Source: Deltaproteobacteria bacterium
GTDB taxonomy: Bacteria > Myxococcota > Kuafuiibacteriia > Kuafuiibacteriales > Kuafuiibacteriaceae
Direction of reading: 5' to 3'
Assembly (NCBI GenBank): GCA_016713425.1
Contig: JADJPE010000005.1
Coordinates: forward strand, 4,872,501-4,936,500
Length of the DNA: 64,000 nucleotides
A program made the position numbers and the translations under genes. How positions within the stretch are numbered: the first letter of the stretch is position 1; each line of letters begins with the position of its first letter. Positions 8,877 through 18,407 of this stretch are shown piece by piece. Under the pieces are notes generated by a model. It saw nothing but the letters and a program-made list of their open reading frames with translations, was not told where the DNA came from and did not search any database.

Positions 8877-10417
8877 AGATCGCCGTCGTTGGCCTTTCGC
8901 ATCACACGGCCCCGATCGCGATTCGTGAGCAGCTTGCTCAACACATGCGCGAAGTTCCAGAACGCCTGGCCGATTTTCGAAGCATGGATGAAGTCCAGGA
9001 GGTTTGCATCGTCTCGACGTGCAATCGGCTCGAGGTCTACGTGGCGGGCGCCGGCGATGTCACGTACTTGGCCCGTCGCGTCCGTGCTCACCTGCGGTCG
9101 ATTTCGGGGCTCGCTTCGGCCGAGCTCGACCCTCATCTTTACGAGCACGTCGGCGTTGCGGCCTTGCAGCATCTCTTTCGCGTCGCGTCATCGCTCGATT
9201 CGATGGTGCTGGGCGAGCCTCAGATTCTTGGGCAAATCAAGGACGCCTTTCGAGTTGCGGTCGACGAGACTTCGATCGGGCCTCATTTGCTTCGATCCTT
9301 CGAACGCGCCTTCATGGTGGCGAAGCGTGTACGTACCGAGACGGGCATCGGCGAGAACGCGATCTCGATGAGCTTTGCTGCGGTCGAGCTTGGCCGACAG
9401 ATCTTCGATTCGCTCGTCGACAAGAAGGTGTTGCTCGTCGGCGCTGGAAAGATGTCGACGCTCGCCGCGCGGCACTTGATGGCGCACGGTGTTTCGGAAG
9501 TCCGGGTCGCGAGTCGTTCCCTGGCGACCGCGCAGCGGCTCGCTTCCGAGATCGGCGGATTGGCCTCGAGCCTGACCGACCTCCCGATGTTGCTCGGATC
9601 GGCCGACATCGTCATCTGCTCCACGGCGGCGCCGCACCACATCATCGACAAAAAGATGATGGCCCGTGTCCTTCGAGAGCGGCGCTATCGTTCGATCTTG
9701 TTGGTCGATATGGCCGTTCCACGCGATGTCGATCCGAAGGTGACCGAGCTCGACAATGTCTTCGTCTATGACGTCGACGATTTGCAGACCGTGCTCGATG
9801 ACAACCGGGCGACGAGGGCGCGGGAGGCGAAGGCCGCCGAGGATCTCATTGAGCAAGAGGTCGGCGCCTTTGAACGCTGGCACAAGTCGCAGCAGGTCGT
9901 CCCGGTCATCAAGGCGCTCCGCCAATTTGCGCTCGAGATCGCCCTCAAGGAATCCGAGCGAACCTTGGCGAATGTTCCTTCGCCCGACAAGAAGACGATC
10001 CAGACCGTTCGCGCGATGGGGCAGGCCATCGTCAACAAGCTTCTGCATCCGGCGCTTGCGAACCTGAAGGCGGAGGGCGCCCGGGGCGACCCTGAGGTCT
10101 TGGCGGATGCCCTGGTTCGGCTTTTCGAACTCGACCTATCCCGCGGCGAGCAGGACACCGAGGAAGGCAGGCCTGAGGCCAACACCGGCGAGGCGAACCC
10201 GGTCGTCGAGTCTCCGCCCGAGCCGACGGCGTCTCAGCGCATGGCGCCTCAGCGCACGGCGTCGGAACCGCGGCTTCGGCCTGCGCTTGGCGCGCAGCCG
10301 GCGGACCCCGGTGCGTCGACCGAGGCCGCGCTCGATGAGGATAGCCTCGCACCGAGGGACGAGGGCGATCTGAACGTCGTTCCTTTCCGACGGAGAGACA
10401 GCAGCTCGAGTTTCTGA
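8873..10417 (+). CDS. hemA: Glutamyl-tRNA reductase
   Basis: 514 residues, starting at ATG 8873 inside the hemX stop (ATGA). It reduces glutamyl-tRNA(Glu) to glutamate-1-semialdehyde, the first step of C5 tetrapyrrole synthesis. The N-terminus MKIAVVGLSHHTAP, the STCNRLEVY motif with catalytic C50, the GEPQILGQIK block, the NADPH-binding KKVLLVGAGKMS and the C-terminal dimerisation helices are all present. Family members are about 420-450 residues. Here about 80 extra residues (about 430-514), rich in Glu/Pro/Ala/Arg and ending PFRRRDSSSSF, form a disordered tail. It is the second gene of the hem operon. Confidence 0.96.
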   Translation: MKIAVVGLSHHTAPIAIREQLAQHMREVPERLADFRSMDEVQEVCIVSTCNRLEVYVAGAGDVTYLARRVRAHLRSISGLASAELDPHLYEHVGVAALQHLFRVASSLDSMVLGEPQILGQIKDAFRVAVDETSIGPHLLRSFERAFMVAKRVRTETGIGENAISMSFAAVELGRQIFDSLVDKKVLLVGAGKMSTLAARHLMAHGVSEVRVASRSLATAQRLASEIGGLASSLTDLPMLLGSADIVICSTAAPHHIIDKKMMARVLRERRYRSILLVDMAVPRDVDPKVTELDNVFVYDVDDLQTVLDDNRATRAREAKAAEDLIEQEVGAFERWHKSQQVVPVIKALRQFALEIALKESERTLANVPSPDKKTIQTVRAMGQAIVNKLLHPALANLKAEGARGDPEVLADALVRLFELDLSRGEQDTEEGRPEANTGEANPVVESPPEPTASQRMAPQRTASEPRLRPALGAQPADPGASTEAALDEDSLAPRDEGDLNVVPFRRRDSSSSF

Positions 10418-10451
10418 TAGCGCCGAGGCTCGAAGTTGGGGGTATGAGCGC

Positions 10452-11405
10452 GTGAGCAAGGCCAAGACCATTCGGATCGCAACCCGGCAGAGCCCCCTGG
10501 CGCTTTGGCAAGCCGAGCACGTTGGGCATCTCATCCGGACGCACGATGCGGGCATCGACATTGAGTATCTCAAGCTCGTGACCAAGGGTGACAAGATCCT
10601 CGACCAAGCGCTCTCCAAGGTCGGCGGCAAGGATCTCTTCGTGAAGGAGATCGAGCACGCGCTCATCGAGGGCTCGGCGCAGGTGGCGGTCCATTCGCTC
10701 AAAGACATGCCGACCGCACTTCCCGCCTCGCTTGCAATCACCGCCTTTCCTGCCCGCGAAGATCCCCGGGACGCCCTGGTTTCGACGAAAGGGTACACCT
10801 TCGAGACGTTGCCGGAGGGCGCGCGGGTCGGGACGTGCTCCTTGCGACGGGCCGCGCAATTTCTGCGGTTGCGACCGGATCTGCGCATCGTGCCGATCCG
10901 CGGCAATGTCGCGACGCGGCTCAGGAAGCTCGACGAAGAGGACATGGACGCCACAGTGTTGGCCTACGCGGGTCTGAAGCGGCTCGAGATGACCGAAGTG
11001 GTGACCGAGGTCTTGCCGCCGAGCGTATCGTTGCCGGCGGTGGGGCAGGGCATTCTGGCGGTTGAGACACGCATCGACGATTCGGCGACGAACGCGTGTG
11101 TCGAGTTCCTCGATGACGCCGCGGCGCGCGCGGCCGCGTTGGCCGAGCGTGCGTTCCTTCACCGGCTTCAGGGGGGCTGTCAGGTCCCGATCGCGGGCCA
11201 CGCGGTCGTGATCGTACGCGATGATGGGCGCGAGGTGTTGTCGATGCGCGGGCTCGTCGCGTCCTTGGATGGAAGGGAGACGATCGACGGCGAGGCTGAA
11301 GGCTCACCGAAGGCGCCTCAAGACGTCGGGCGTGGTCTCGCCGAGGCGCTCATCGCCCGGGGGGCGGGGCGGCTCCTCGAAGCGCTGAAGACAGCGGCGT
11401 CATGA
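10452..11405 (+). CDS. hemC: Porphobilinogen deaminase (hydroxymethylbilane synthase)
   Basis: 317 residues from GTG 10452; the ATG just upstream (10444) is blocked by a TGA. The enzyme polymerises four porphobilinogens into hydroxymethylbilane. Visible are the N-terminal IATRQSPLALWQA, catalytic Asp in HSLKDMP (D85), the arginine cluster TCSLRRAAQ, and C243 in LQGGCQVPIAGH, which holds the dipyrromethane cofactor. Length is normal. It overlaps hemD by 4 nt. Confidence 0.97.
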   Translation: MSKAKTIRIATRQSPLALWQAEHVGHLIRTHDAGIDIEYLKLVTKGDKILDQALSKVGGKDLFVKEIEHALIEGSAQVAVHSLKDMPTALPASLAITAFPAREDPRDALVSTKGYTFETLPEGARVGTCSLRRAAQFLRLRPDLRIVPIRGNVATRLRKLDEEDMDATVLAYAGLKRLEMTEVVTEVLPPSVSLPAVGQGILAVETRIDDSATNACVEFLDDAAARAAALAERAFLHRLQGGCQVPIAGHAVVIVRDDGREVLSMRGLVASLDGRETIDGEAEGSPKAPQDVGRGLAEALIARGAGRLLEALKTAAS

Positions 11406-12265
11406 ATTCGATCGCGAGCGATGCCGCCGCCTCGTCGGTCGAGGGGCCTCTTTCCGGACGAAGGGTGATCGTCACGCGCGCACCTCATCAGTCGAAAGCG
11501 CTTCGTCGCGCCTTGGAAGCCAAGGGCGCTGAGGTTCTCGAGCTCCCGACGATTCGCATCGTTCCAGAAGAAGATCTTGGCCCGCTTCGCGCGCTGCTTA
11601 CATCGCTGGAAGCGTTCTCAGCGACGATCTTTGGCTCGCAGAACGCTGTGGATTACGTGGTCGACGAGGCGATCAAACTCGGCGTTTCGACCGCGGCTCC
11701 GGTTGTCTGCGTCGGCGAGAAGACCGCGGCCCGGCTTCGCGATCGTCTGGTCGCGGCGCCGGTATTTCGCGGCTCGATCGAGCGTCCTGAAGACGACGCG
11801 TTTCGGGGCGAGGGCGTCGTCTCCGTGCTTGCCCGGCGCTTCGGGCCGCTCGCGGGACACCGTTTCTTCTGGCCGAGGGCGCGAGAAGGGCGGGAGGCGA
11901 TCGGTGATGCCCTGGTCGCCGCGGGGGCACAAGTCGATGCGGTCGCGGTCTATCGGCTCGTCGCAGCCGATCCCTTGTCACCGCCGATCGACCCGCGACT
12001 TCTTGCGGCGGACGCGGTCCTCTTCCTCTCCGGAGAGACGTTGCGGTGCTTCTTCGAGGTCCTTCCCGAGGTGGAGGCCAGGCGGCTGCTGGCTCGCTCG
12101 GCCATGGGCGTCATCGGTCCGGTCGCCGCCGACAAAGCGCGTGCGCTCGGGATTCGGGTCGATGTCATGCCGGCGGTTGCGACGGGAGAGGCGCTGGTGG
12201 ACGCGTTGGCGGCGTTCTTTCGCCGAGACCCAAGGCCAGACCCAACGCCCGTGGACGGCGTCTGA
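11402..12265 (+). CDS. hemD: Uroporphyrinogen-III synthase
   Basis: 287 residues, ATG inside the hemC stop (ATGA). It cyclises hydroxymethylbilane with D-ring inversion to uroporphyrinogen III. The family is poorly conserved; the N-terminal SGRRVIVTRAPHQSKALRRAL, the mid-protein VCVGEKTAARL and the late FFLSGETLRCFFE-type and GPVAADKARALG segments match HemD. Its place between hemC and hemB settles the call. The C-terminus is Pro/Arg-rich. Confidence 0.92.
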   Translation: MNSIASDAAASSVEGPLSGRRVIVTRAPHQSKALRRALEAKGAEVLELPTIRIVPEEDLGPLRALLTSLEAFSATIFGSQNAVDYVVDEAIKLGVSTAAPVVCVGEKTAARLRDRLVAAPVFRGSIERPEDDAFRGEGVVSVLARRFGPLAGHRFFWPRAREGREAIGDALVAAGAQVDAVAVYRLVAADPLSPPIDPRLLAADAVLFLSGETLRCFFEVLPEVEARRLLARSAMGVIGPVAADKARALGIRVDVMPAVATGEALVDALAAFFRRDPRPDPTPVDGV

Positions 12266-12318
12266 TTTCTTCGGTCGGGACCGTGGTCAACGTCTTGCCT
12301 TCGCGCTAAGGCGAGACG

Positions 12319-13293
12319 ATGGAATTTCCGATCACGCGCATGCGTCGTTTGCGGCGCACCGACTCGCTTCGACGGATGGTCCGAGAGACCCATCTGCTCC
12401 CCGATCAACTGATCCAACCGCTCTTCGTGGTGCACGGCAGCAACGTCAAAAAGCCCGTGACGTCGATGCCAGGGGTCCATCAGCTTTCGGTTGAGAATGT
12501 GGTGACCGAGGCTCAGCGCGCGGCGGACGCGGGCGTGCCTGGGATCATTCTCTTCGGCATCCCCGATCACAAAGATGCCGATGGCAGTGCTGCGTGGAAG
12601 GCTCAAGGCATCGTGCAGAAGGCGGCGGCCCGGATCAAGAAAGCCGCCCCGAATCTCTCGATCATCGCCGACGTCTGTTTCTGCGAGTACACCGACCATG
12701 GTCATTGCGGCGTCGTAGAAGACGGGCAGGTGGACAACGACGCGACGCTCGAGAACCTCGCCAAGCAAGCGGTGTCGTTGGCTGACGCCGGCGTCGATGT
12801 CATCGCACCAAGTGGCATGATGGATGGCATGGTCGGGGCGATTCGAGAGGGGCTCGACGAGGCCGATTTCGGCGACATTCCCATCTTGAGCTATGCCGTG
12901 AAGTACGCGTCCGCCTTCTATGGCCCCTTCCGCGAGGCGGCAGAATCTTCACCCGCCTTTGGCGATCGGCGACAGTACCAAATGGATCCCGCCAACGGCC
13001 GGGAGGCTCTGCGTGAGGCCGCGCTCGATGTTGGCGAAGGCGCCGACATGCTGATGGTGAAGCCCGCGCTCGCGTATCTCGATGTCCTGCGTGATCTGCG
13101 TGATGAGTTCGACCTCCCACTGGCGGCCTACAACGTGAGCGGTGAGATGGCGATGGTCGAAGCCGCCGCCCAGAACGGGTGGATCGATCGCAAGCGGATC
13201 ATCCTTGAGACGCTGCTCTCGATGCGTCGCGCCGGCGCCGACATCATTTTGACGTACTGGGCCACCGAGGTTGCAGGATGGCTGAAGGCGTGA
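12319..13293 (+). CDS. hemB: Delta-aminolevulinic acid dehydratase (porphobilinogen synthase)
   Basis: 324 residues, full length. It condenses two 5-aminolevulinates into porphobilinogen. The zinc site is the cysteine-rich type: C120, C122 and C130 in DVCFCEYTDHGHCG. Schiff-base lysines are K195 (SYAVKYASAFYGPFR) and K248 (MLMVKPALAYLD). It follows hemD by about 50 nt and precedes the DUF4177-like gene. Operon order hemX-A-C-D-B supplies everything from glutamyl-tRNA to uroporphyrinogen III except hemL, which is not in the window. Confidence 0.97.
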   Translation: MEFPITRMRRLRRTDSLRRMVRETHLLPDQLIQPLFVVHGSNVKKPVTSMPGVHQLSVENVVTEAQRAADAGVPGIILFGIPDHKDADGSAAWKAQGIVQKAAARIKKAAPNLSIIADVCFCEYTDHGHCGVVEDGQVDNDATLENLAKQAVSLADAGVDVIAPSGMMDGMVGAIREGLDEADFGDIPILSYAVKYASAFYGPFREAAESSPAFGDRRQYQMDPANGREALREAALDVGEGADMLMVKPALAYLDVLRDLRDEFDLPLAAYNVSGEMAMVEAAAQNGWIDRKRIILETLLSMRRAGADIILTYWATEVAGWLKA

Positions 13294-13496
13294 GCGAAGT
13301 GCGGCCTGGGCGTTACAAGGTGGTCGAGCTGTCCACCGTGACGGACGAGACGGTCGAGGAGACGCTCAACGAGTGGGCCGAGAAGGGTTGGGTCCTCGAT
13401 GGCATCCACTTCGCCATGCGTGAGAGCAGCCGTCGGCCGTCGATGGCGTTCGTTCTCTTCACGCGCGCGGGGGCGATGTCGGAGGCTGAAAAGTAA
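13278..13496 (+). CDS. Small DUF4177-like protein
   Basis: 72 residues overlapping the end of hemB by 16 nt, so it is probably translationally coupled. The sequence RYKVVELSTVTDETVEETLNEWAEKGWVLDGIHF followed by a beta strand with FVLFTR matches the DUF4177 pattern (about 50-60 residues, alpha/beta, function unknown). No signal or membrane segment. A link to haem synthesis is suggested only by position. Confidence 0.7.
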   Translation: MAEGVSEVRPGRYKVVELSTVTDETVEETLNEWAEKGWVLDGIHFAMRESSRRPSMAFVLFTRAGAMSEAEK

Positions 13497-13621
13497 TCTG
13501 GGCTGAAGACGAGACCGCGATGGCGCGACGATGCAGACACTGACGGTCGAGTCGGGCGAATCGGCCTGTTCTTGAGCGCGACCTGATCGCACCCGCGTGC
13601 ATGAGCGCGCATGACCGCGCA

Positions 13622-14180
13622 TTACCGCGCGCGCGGGGCCGGACGGCGACGCACCCGTTGGCGGATAGATTCTCGCTCCTCATTCGAGAGCCTTCTCCAG
13701 GCTCGGATCTTTCGCTGCAACTTTGCGCGCGCTTCGGGGCTCATCTCGCGAAGCTGCCGTGCTCGGGCCCGAAGACGGGCCTTGGAGGCCGGATCGAGCT
13801 TTCGGAACGTTTCGGCTTGCTGCCGAAGACGGGCCCGCTCTCGCGGCTTCAGATTCCTGAAGTTTTCGTGGGCCTGTCGAATGGCGGCCTTCTCTTCCGG
13901 ACTGAGTGCACGCCAGCGTTTGGCCGCCGCCAAGATCGCCCGCTGCTCCGCGGCCGGAAGAGCTCGGAACGCAGCGATCCGTCGTTGAAGTTCGGCACGC
14001 GCCTCGGGCGACATGGCCCGGACGCGCTCGAGGGCGCGCTCCGTGGGCTCTGTGGGTTCCGTGGGTTCCGTGGGTTGCTCGGCTCGGGCGGAATGCGGTG
14101 CCAGAATCCACGTCAGCCCGAGCAGAGCAACCGCGGCCGGTCGTAAGGCTCTACGGTTTCTGGGGTTTGTCGACGCTGTC

Positions 14181-14188
<8 letters not shown>
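13622..14188 (-). CDS. DUF3106-like exported helical protein
   Basis: 188 residues, the last gene of the sigma-factor operon. A signal peptide (AAVALLGLTWILAPHSARA) is followed by a short Pro-Thr-Glu repeat and then Arg/Glu-rich helical repeats of the form LSPEEKAAIRQAHENFRNL and KLDPASKARLRARARQLREM. This repeated sP-x-x-R/K-x-x-hydrophobic pattern is typical of DUF3106. The C-terminus is very basic. Its start overlaps the upstream gene by 8 nt. In beta- and gamma-proteobacteria DUF3106 genes also follow ECF sigma and regulator genes. Molecular role unknown. Confidence 0.75.
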
Positions 14189-14485
<297 letters not shown>

Positions 14486-14489
<4 letters not shown>

Positions 14490-15160
14490 CCGGCGCTCCC
14501 TTCGTCAAGGCTTTCGATGACGTCGAGGTCCTCGATCACGTCGAAGTTCTCGACGACGCCGAAGTCTTCGTAGAGGCTCAAGTCCTCCGCAACGTCGAAG
14601 AACTCGGCGACTTCGAGAAGATTGCTTGCTCCGAAGGATTCGGCGATCTCTGAACGAGCGGGGACGTTGCTCCGGTCTGGCGGCCCGCCTTCGACCGGCA
14701 CGTGGAGCCAGATCGCGATCAGAGCCGCCGCGCCGATACCGACCGCGCCGAAGGCCGCAAGGGCCGGAAGCGGACCGCGCGAACGCATTGAACCGGTCGA
14801 GCGGCGCATGTTGACCTCTGGGAACCACCGCCTCGGCGAGAACACGCTTCCCTTGCGCGCACCGTCACGACGACGGGACGCTGGTCTGCTTGGCATCGCG
14901 GAGACCGGTTCGTTCCTTTCTTGATCGAGGGCGTCGAGTCTCGCGCGAAGGTTTGCGTCGAACACCTCGGACGGCTCGTGGTTCGTGCTGGTTTGATCGA
15001 AGGCTTCGAGCGCTTGCCGGTATTCATCCAAGGCCTGTCGGCATGGGGCGCAGGTCGCGAGGTGCGCCTGAAGCTCTGCCTTGTGCGCTGGTTCGATGGG
15101 GCTGAGATCCAGCAAGCCCAAGATGTCTTCACCCAAGTGATCGCTAGACTTGGTTTTCAT
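14486..15160 (-). CDS. Zinc-finger anti-sigma factor
   Basis: 224 residues starting at ATG 15160, overlapping the sigma gene by 17 nt. The N-terminal zinc anti-sigma (ZAS) domain has the HxxxCxxC signature (H33, C37, C40, in HLATCAPC) and the helix DILGLLDLSPIE before it. A basic Pro/Arg/Ser linker leads to one membrane helix (about 131-152) and an extracytoplasmic tail. The last 45 residues repeat an acidic-aromatic pattern (EFFDVAEDL, YEDFGVVENFDVIEDLDVIE). It should hold the adjacent ECF sigma factor at the membrane and release it upon an envelope or redox signal. Confidence 0.88.
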
Positions 15161-15830
15161 GGGGCGATGCTCCTGTGTTGTCGATTTCGCTCTTGGTCGG
15201 CTTTGGCGCCGGCTGAGGTTCGCCGAACTCCTGATAACGTCGAACGTCTTGTCGAAGCGCTTCGAGAGCACGGTGGACGAGTGACTTGACGGCGGGAACC
15301 GAGACCGACAGGACCTGGGCCACATCTTCATGGGAGAGGCCTTCCTGGCGAACGAGCAGGAGCGCGGTCCGCTGTTTGGTCGGAAGCGCGTCGAGCGTCC
15401 TTTGGATCTCGTGGCCGAGTTGACGCGCCTCAGCTTGGCCCTCCGGGGTGGTCGCGATTCTCGCCATGGGATGGTGGCTGGGCGATGCGGGATCGAGCGG
15501 CGTGAACTCGAGGCGGTGCTCGATGCGGCGCACTTCGTTGAGACAAACGTGGGTGGCGACGGTGTAGAGCCAAGTCTTGAAACGGGTGTCGGCGGTGTAC
15601 TTCTTGGTGGTGAACACGCGCACGAATACATCCTGTGCGAGCTCCTCGGCTCGAGCGGGGTTCCGGACGAAGCGCTGTGCGTAGCTCACCATCGGACGCC
15701 TATAGCGCTGGAACAGCCGATCGAAGAGCCGACGGTCGCGGGACGCAACGAACTGCGCCATGACTTCTGCGTCTTCGTCTTCGTTCACAGGGCCACTAGG
15801 TAGAACACGCACCCTTCTAAGAAGTTGCAC
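15144..15830 (-). CDS. ECF-type RNA polymerase sigma factor
   Basis: 228 residues with sigma-70 region 2 (DRLFQRYRRPMVSYAQRFVRNPARAEELAQDVFVRVF then RFKTWLYTVATHVCLNEVRR) and region 4 (LDALPTKQRTALLLVRQEGLSHEDVAQVLSVSVPAVKSLVHRALEALR). Regions 1 and 3 are absent, as in ECF factors. It is followed at once by its anti-sigma gene (17-nt overlap) and preceded 15 nt upstream by a lipoprotein gene. It probably controls an envelope stress regulon including its own operon. The ATG at 15830 was kept; an internal GTG would shorten the N-terminus. Confidence 0.93.
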   Translation of the reverse strand: MQLLRRVRVLPSGPVNEDEDAEVMAQFVASRDRRLFDRLFQRYRRPMVSYAQRFVRNPARAEELAQDVFVRVFTTKKYTADTRFKTWLYTVATHVCLNEVRRIEHRLEFTPLDPASPSHHPMARIATTPEGQAEARQLGHEIQRTLDALPTKQRTALLLVRQEGLSHEDVAQVLSVSVPAVKSLVHRALEALRQDVRRYQEFGEPQPAPKPTKSEIDNTGASPHENQV

Positions 15831-15845
15831 GCGTCGAGCGAAGGT

Positions 15846-16643
15846 TTACCAGAGATCAGCGGGCTTCTCTCGGGGGCCGCGTCGACTCAGGACCAGGTTC
15901 CGGAGGAGCTGGTCCTGATCCGCACGAAGCGCATCGTCGAGTGCCGGCGCCTGTAGAATAACCCTGATGATCTGACGCCGAGTGATGCCGCGCTCGGCGA
16001 CGAGCCCTGGCTGGTCGATGAAGGCGGCTCGGCAGACCAGCCCGCGGCGCGCGGCCGGTGGTGGCGTCGCCGTCGCCGTCGCCGTCGTCTGACAACGCGG
16101 CAGCTCCAGGACAAGGGCGGCGAAGTCTGGCGCGACGCTTCGCCGCTTGGCAGACGTCATCGCTTGGTCCAGTTCGTCCGGCGAAAGGCGCCCGAGCTTG
16201 CGGGTCTGGCCGGCCGCGATGGCTTCGAGGGATGCCTTTGCGTAGCGACGGGCGACGACGAGGACATCGAGATCCATGCGCGCCGCGGTCGACGTGCGCG
16301 AGAGCAAGCGGAGTGTCGGCGAGAAATGGTCGACGGCTTCGTCGAAGCGGAGCTCACCGTTGCCATCGAGGTCGATGCGGCCGTGCAGGCGGGTCGGACG
16401 CAATGGTTCGGGGACCTCGCTCGGGGCCATCGGATCGATCGCGAGCCAGCGTTCTTCGAGGCCGCCCGGCGCCAGGCGAAGTGCGAGACCGTAGCCACGA
16501 TTGCTGTAGGTCCGATCGCGTCCGATGGATCCGATGTAGCGCTGGCTTCCACATGCAGAGGCGATGATCGTTGCTGTGAACACCGTGAGGAGGCGCAGCA
16601 CCAAAGGGTTCGAGAGGGCGATTCTGATTGGGATTCGCGTCAC
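15846..16643 (-). CDS. Lipoprotein with an EF-hand-like motif
   Basis: 265 residues, first gene of the sigma operon. The signal peptide ends in a lipobox (IIASAC, C31). A calcium-loop motif DLDGNGELRFDEA (about 91-103) matches an EF-hand/dockerin-type loop; the rest is alpha/beta with no recognised domain and has a Thr-Ala repeat (ATATATPPP). Its stop lies 15 nt before the sigma gene, so the lipoprotein may be a sensor or target of that sigma factor. This is inference from position. Confidence 0.7.
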   Translation of the reverse strand: MTRIPIRIALSNPLVLRLLTVFTATIIASACGSQRYIGSIGRDRTYSNRGYGLALRLAPGGLEERWLAIDPMAPSEVPEPLRPTRLHGRIDLDGNGELRFDEAVDHFSPTLRLLSRTSTAARMDLDVLVVARRYAKASLEAIAAGQTRKLGRLSPDELDQAMTSAKRRSVAPDFAALVLELPRCQTTATATATPPPAARRGLVCRAAFIDQPGLVAERGITRRQIIRVILQAPALDDALRADQDQLLRNLVLSRRGPREKPADLW

Positions 16644-16950
16644 AGTCGCTCTGGACCGGTAGCCTGGATGCTTCAGAAGAGCGAGAGATTTCGGGGGGCA
16701 CCCGGTGGAAGTGGCTCAGATCACGGGGGAACTGGGATCATTGCGCTGTCACAACGGCACGCCTCGGCCGCACATTACTGCTAGGATGTACGGAGAGCGT
16801 CGGATTCGAGTCTACATCAGGGAACGTTAGGGTTGTGAGGTAGGCGCTGGCCTACCTGAGAATCAAACCGACGTGGGGTGTGTTCAGACTGAAGAGCCGA
16901 ACGAGAAGACGAGCGGTTGGGGCGAGGCCACGGGCCGAAAGGGTTTGAAG
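16644..16950. other. Divergent intergenic region with a hairpin
   Basis: Between the minus-strand sigma operon and the small plus-strand gene. It should hold divergent promoters, but no clear -35/-10 pair can be named. It contains a perfect 8-bp hairpin at 16838-16857 (listed separately). No convincing gene was seen. Confidence 0.4.
16838..16857 (+). repeat. Perfect 8-bp stem-loop upstream of small gene
   Basis: AGGTAGGC, loop GCTG, GCCTACCT. It is a short GC-rich hairpin about 93 nt before ATG 16951. It could be an operator, a leader hairpin or a terminator remnant. There is no T-tract. Confidence 0.5.
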
Positions 16951-17181
16951 ATGTTGGACGCCTACATCATTGAGCAGATCAAGAAGGAGCAACGCGAGAA
17001 CGGCGATCGAGACCAAGATCGTCCTCGCTTGCACATTCACCTACCGCTCATGTGGCGCCCCGCGTTGCCTGAGCCCGCTGAGGATCACGAGAACGAAGAG
17101 GGACACATGGTCGTCATTCCTTTGACCCCCGAGATGCCCCTTTACGATTTGGGCGACTTTGAGGGCGAGAACGCCGCGTAA
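16951..17181 (+). CDS. Small conserved-looking hypothetical protein
   Basis: 76 residues from ATG 16951 (MLDAYIIEQIKKEQREN). An in-frame upstream ATG at 16873 would add a 26-residue low-complexity extension and is judged less likely. The N-terminal helix is followed by LHIHLPLMWRP, an acidic stretch with HENEEGHMVVIPL, and a C-terminal acidic tail. It looks cytoplasmic. Convergent with tyrS, 26 nt apart. Function unknown. Confidence 0.65.
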   Translation: MLDAYIIEQIKKEQRENGDRDQDRPRLHIHLPLMWRPALPEPAEDHENEEGHMVVIPLTPEMPLYDLGDFEGENAA

Positions 17182-17207
17182 GATCATCGCAGCGCCGACC
17201 ATGACGG

Positions 17208-18380
17208 TTACGGTTCGATCACCACCCGCTTCACCGTCTTCTTCCCCACCTTGAACATGTATTCGCCTGGATCCAGGACGTGGTTGGGCTCCGTGAGTCG
17301 GTTCTCGTCGATTCGTACGCCGCCCTGCTCGGTGCGCCGCCGGGCATCTGCGCCGCTGGTCGCGAGGCCGGCATCGACGAGGACTTTGTAAAGGCGATCT
17401 TGCTTCACCGACACAGTATCAAAATCCCGCGGCGGACGCCCGGCCTCCCACCATTGCCGCGTGCTGGCCGCCTCCTCCTTTGAATGGAACCGGGCCGTCA
17501 TCATTTCTGCGAGGTCCTTTTTGGCCTCGTTGGGGTCGCTGAGGTCTGGATCGACGTCGGTGAGCAACGCGTACCATGTGGACATCGTCTCATCGGTGAT
17601 GCTCATGATCTTCCCGAACATGTCGTCCGGCTTGTCGGTGATGCCGACATGATTGCCTTTCGACTTCGACATCTTCTCCTCCCCGTCGAGTCCGACGAGC
17701 AGTCCGACCGTCAAGACGCACTGGGGCTGCTGCCCGTATTGCTCCATGAGGTGCCGTCCGACATTGAGGTTGAAGATCTGGTCGTGTCCGCCCAATTCGA
17801 CATCCGCCTTGAGCGCCACGGAGTCGTATCCCTGCATGAGTGGATACAGAAACTCATGCAGCGCGATCTGCTTGTTGTCGTCGAAACGCTGGCGAAAATC
17901 GCGGCGCTCGAGCATGCGCCCGAGGTTGTACCGGGCCGCCAGCTCGATGACGTCCTTGAAGGTCATGTCTTTGAGCCAGCGTGAGTTCCACTCCACGCGC
18001 GTGCGTTCGCGGTCGAGGATTTTGAAGACCTGCTCCGCGTAGGTGGCTGCGTTGGCGTCGATCTCCGCGTCCGAGAGGGGCGGGCGCATGGCGTTGCGCC
18101 CTGTTGGGTCGCCGATGCGTGCGGTGTAGTCGCCGATCAGGAAGATCACCTCGTGTCCGAGGCGCTGAAATTGCGCCATCTTCTCCATCAACACGGTGTG
18201 ACCGAGGTGGAGATCGGGGGCGGTGGGGTCGAAACCGGTCTTGATGCGGAGCGGGGTTTGAGTGCGGTGCGAGGCTTCAAGGCGCTTCAGGAACTCGCTC
18301 TCCGGGTTGAGATCGACGGCTCCCCGGCGCAGCCGCTCGAACTGTACCGCCGCGGGCGGAATGGTGATGGGCATGCCCAC
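17208..18380 (-). CDS. tyrS: Tyrosyl-tRNA synthetase
   Basis: 390 residues, class Ic. It charges tRNA(Tyr). The HIGH signature reads HLGHT, the KMSKS loop is KMSKSKGNHVG, and the tyrosine-site segment YPLMQGYDSVALKADVELGGHDQ is present. A C-terminal S4-like RNA-binding domain (about 325-390, with GGVRIDEN and VGKKTVKRVV) completes the protein. It is the last gene of the minus-strand housekeeping run, 27 nt after fau. Confidence 0.97.
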   Translation of the reverse strand: MGMPITIPPAAVQFERLRRGAVDLNPESEFLKRLEASHRTQTPLRIKTGFDPTAPDLHLGHTVLMEKMAQFQRLGHEVIFLIGDYTARIGDPTGRNAMRPPLSDAEIDANAATYAEQVFKILDRERTRVEWNSRWLKDMTFKDVIELAARYNLGRMLERRDFRQRFDDNKQIALHEFLYPLMQGYDSVALKADVELGGHDQIFNLNVGRHLMEQYGQQPQCVLTVGLLVGLDGEEKMSKSKGNHVGITDKPDDMFGKIMSITDETMSTWYALLTDVDPDLSDPNEAKKDLAEMMTARFHSKEEAASTRQWWEAGRPPRDFDTVSVKQDRLYKVLVDAGLATSGADARRRTEQGGVRIDENRLTEPNHVLDPGEYMFKVGKKTVKRVVIEP

Positions 18381-18407
18381 CTTATAAGGGGGCTAGATCG
18401 GAGTCGT

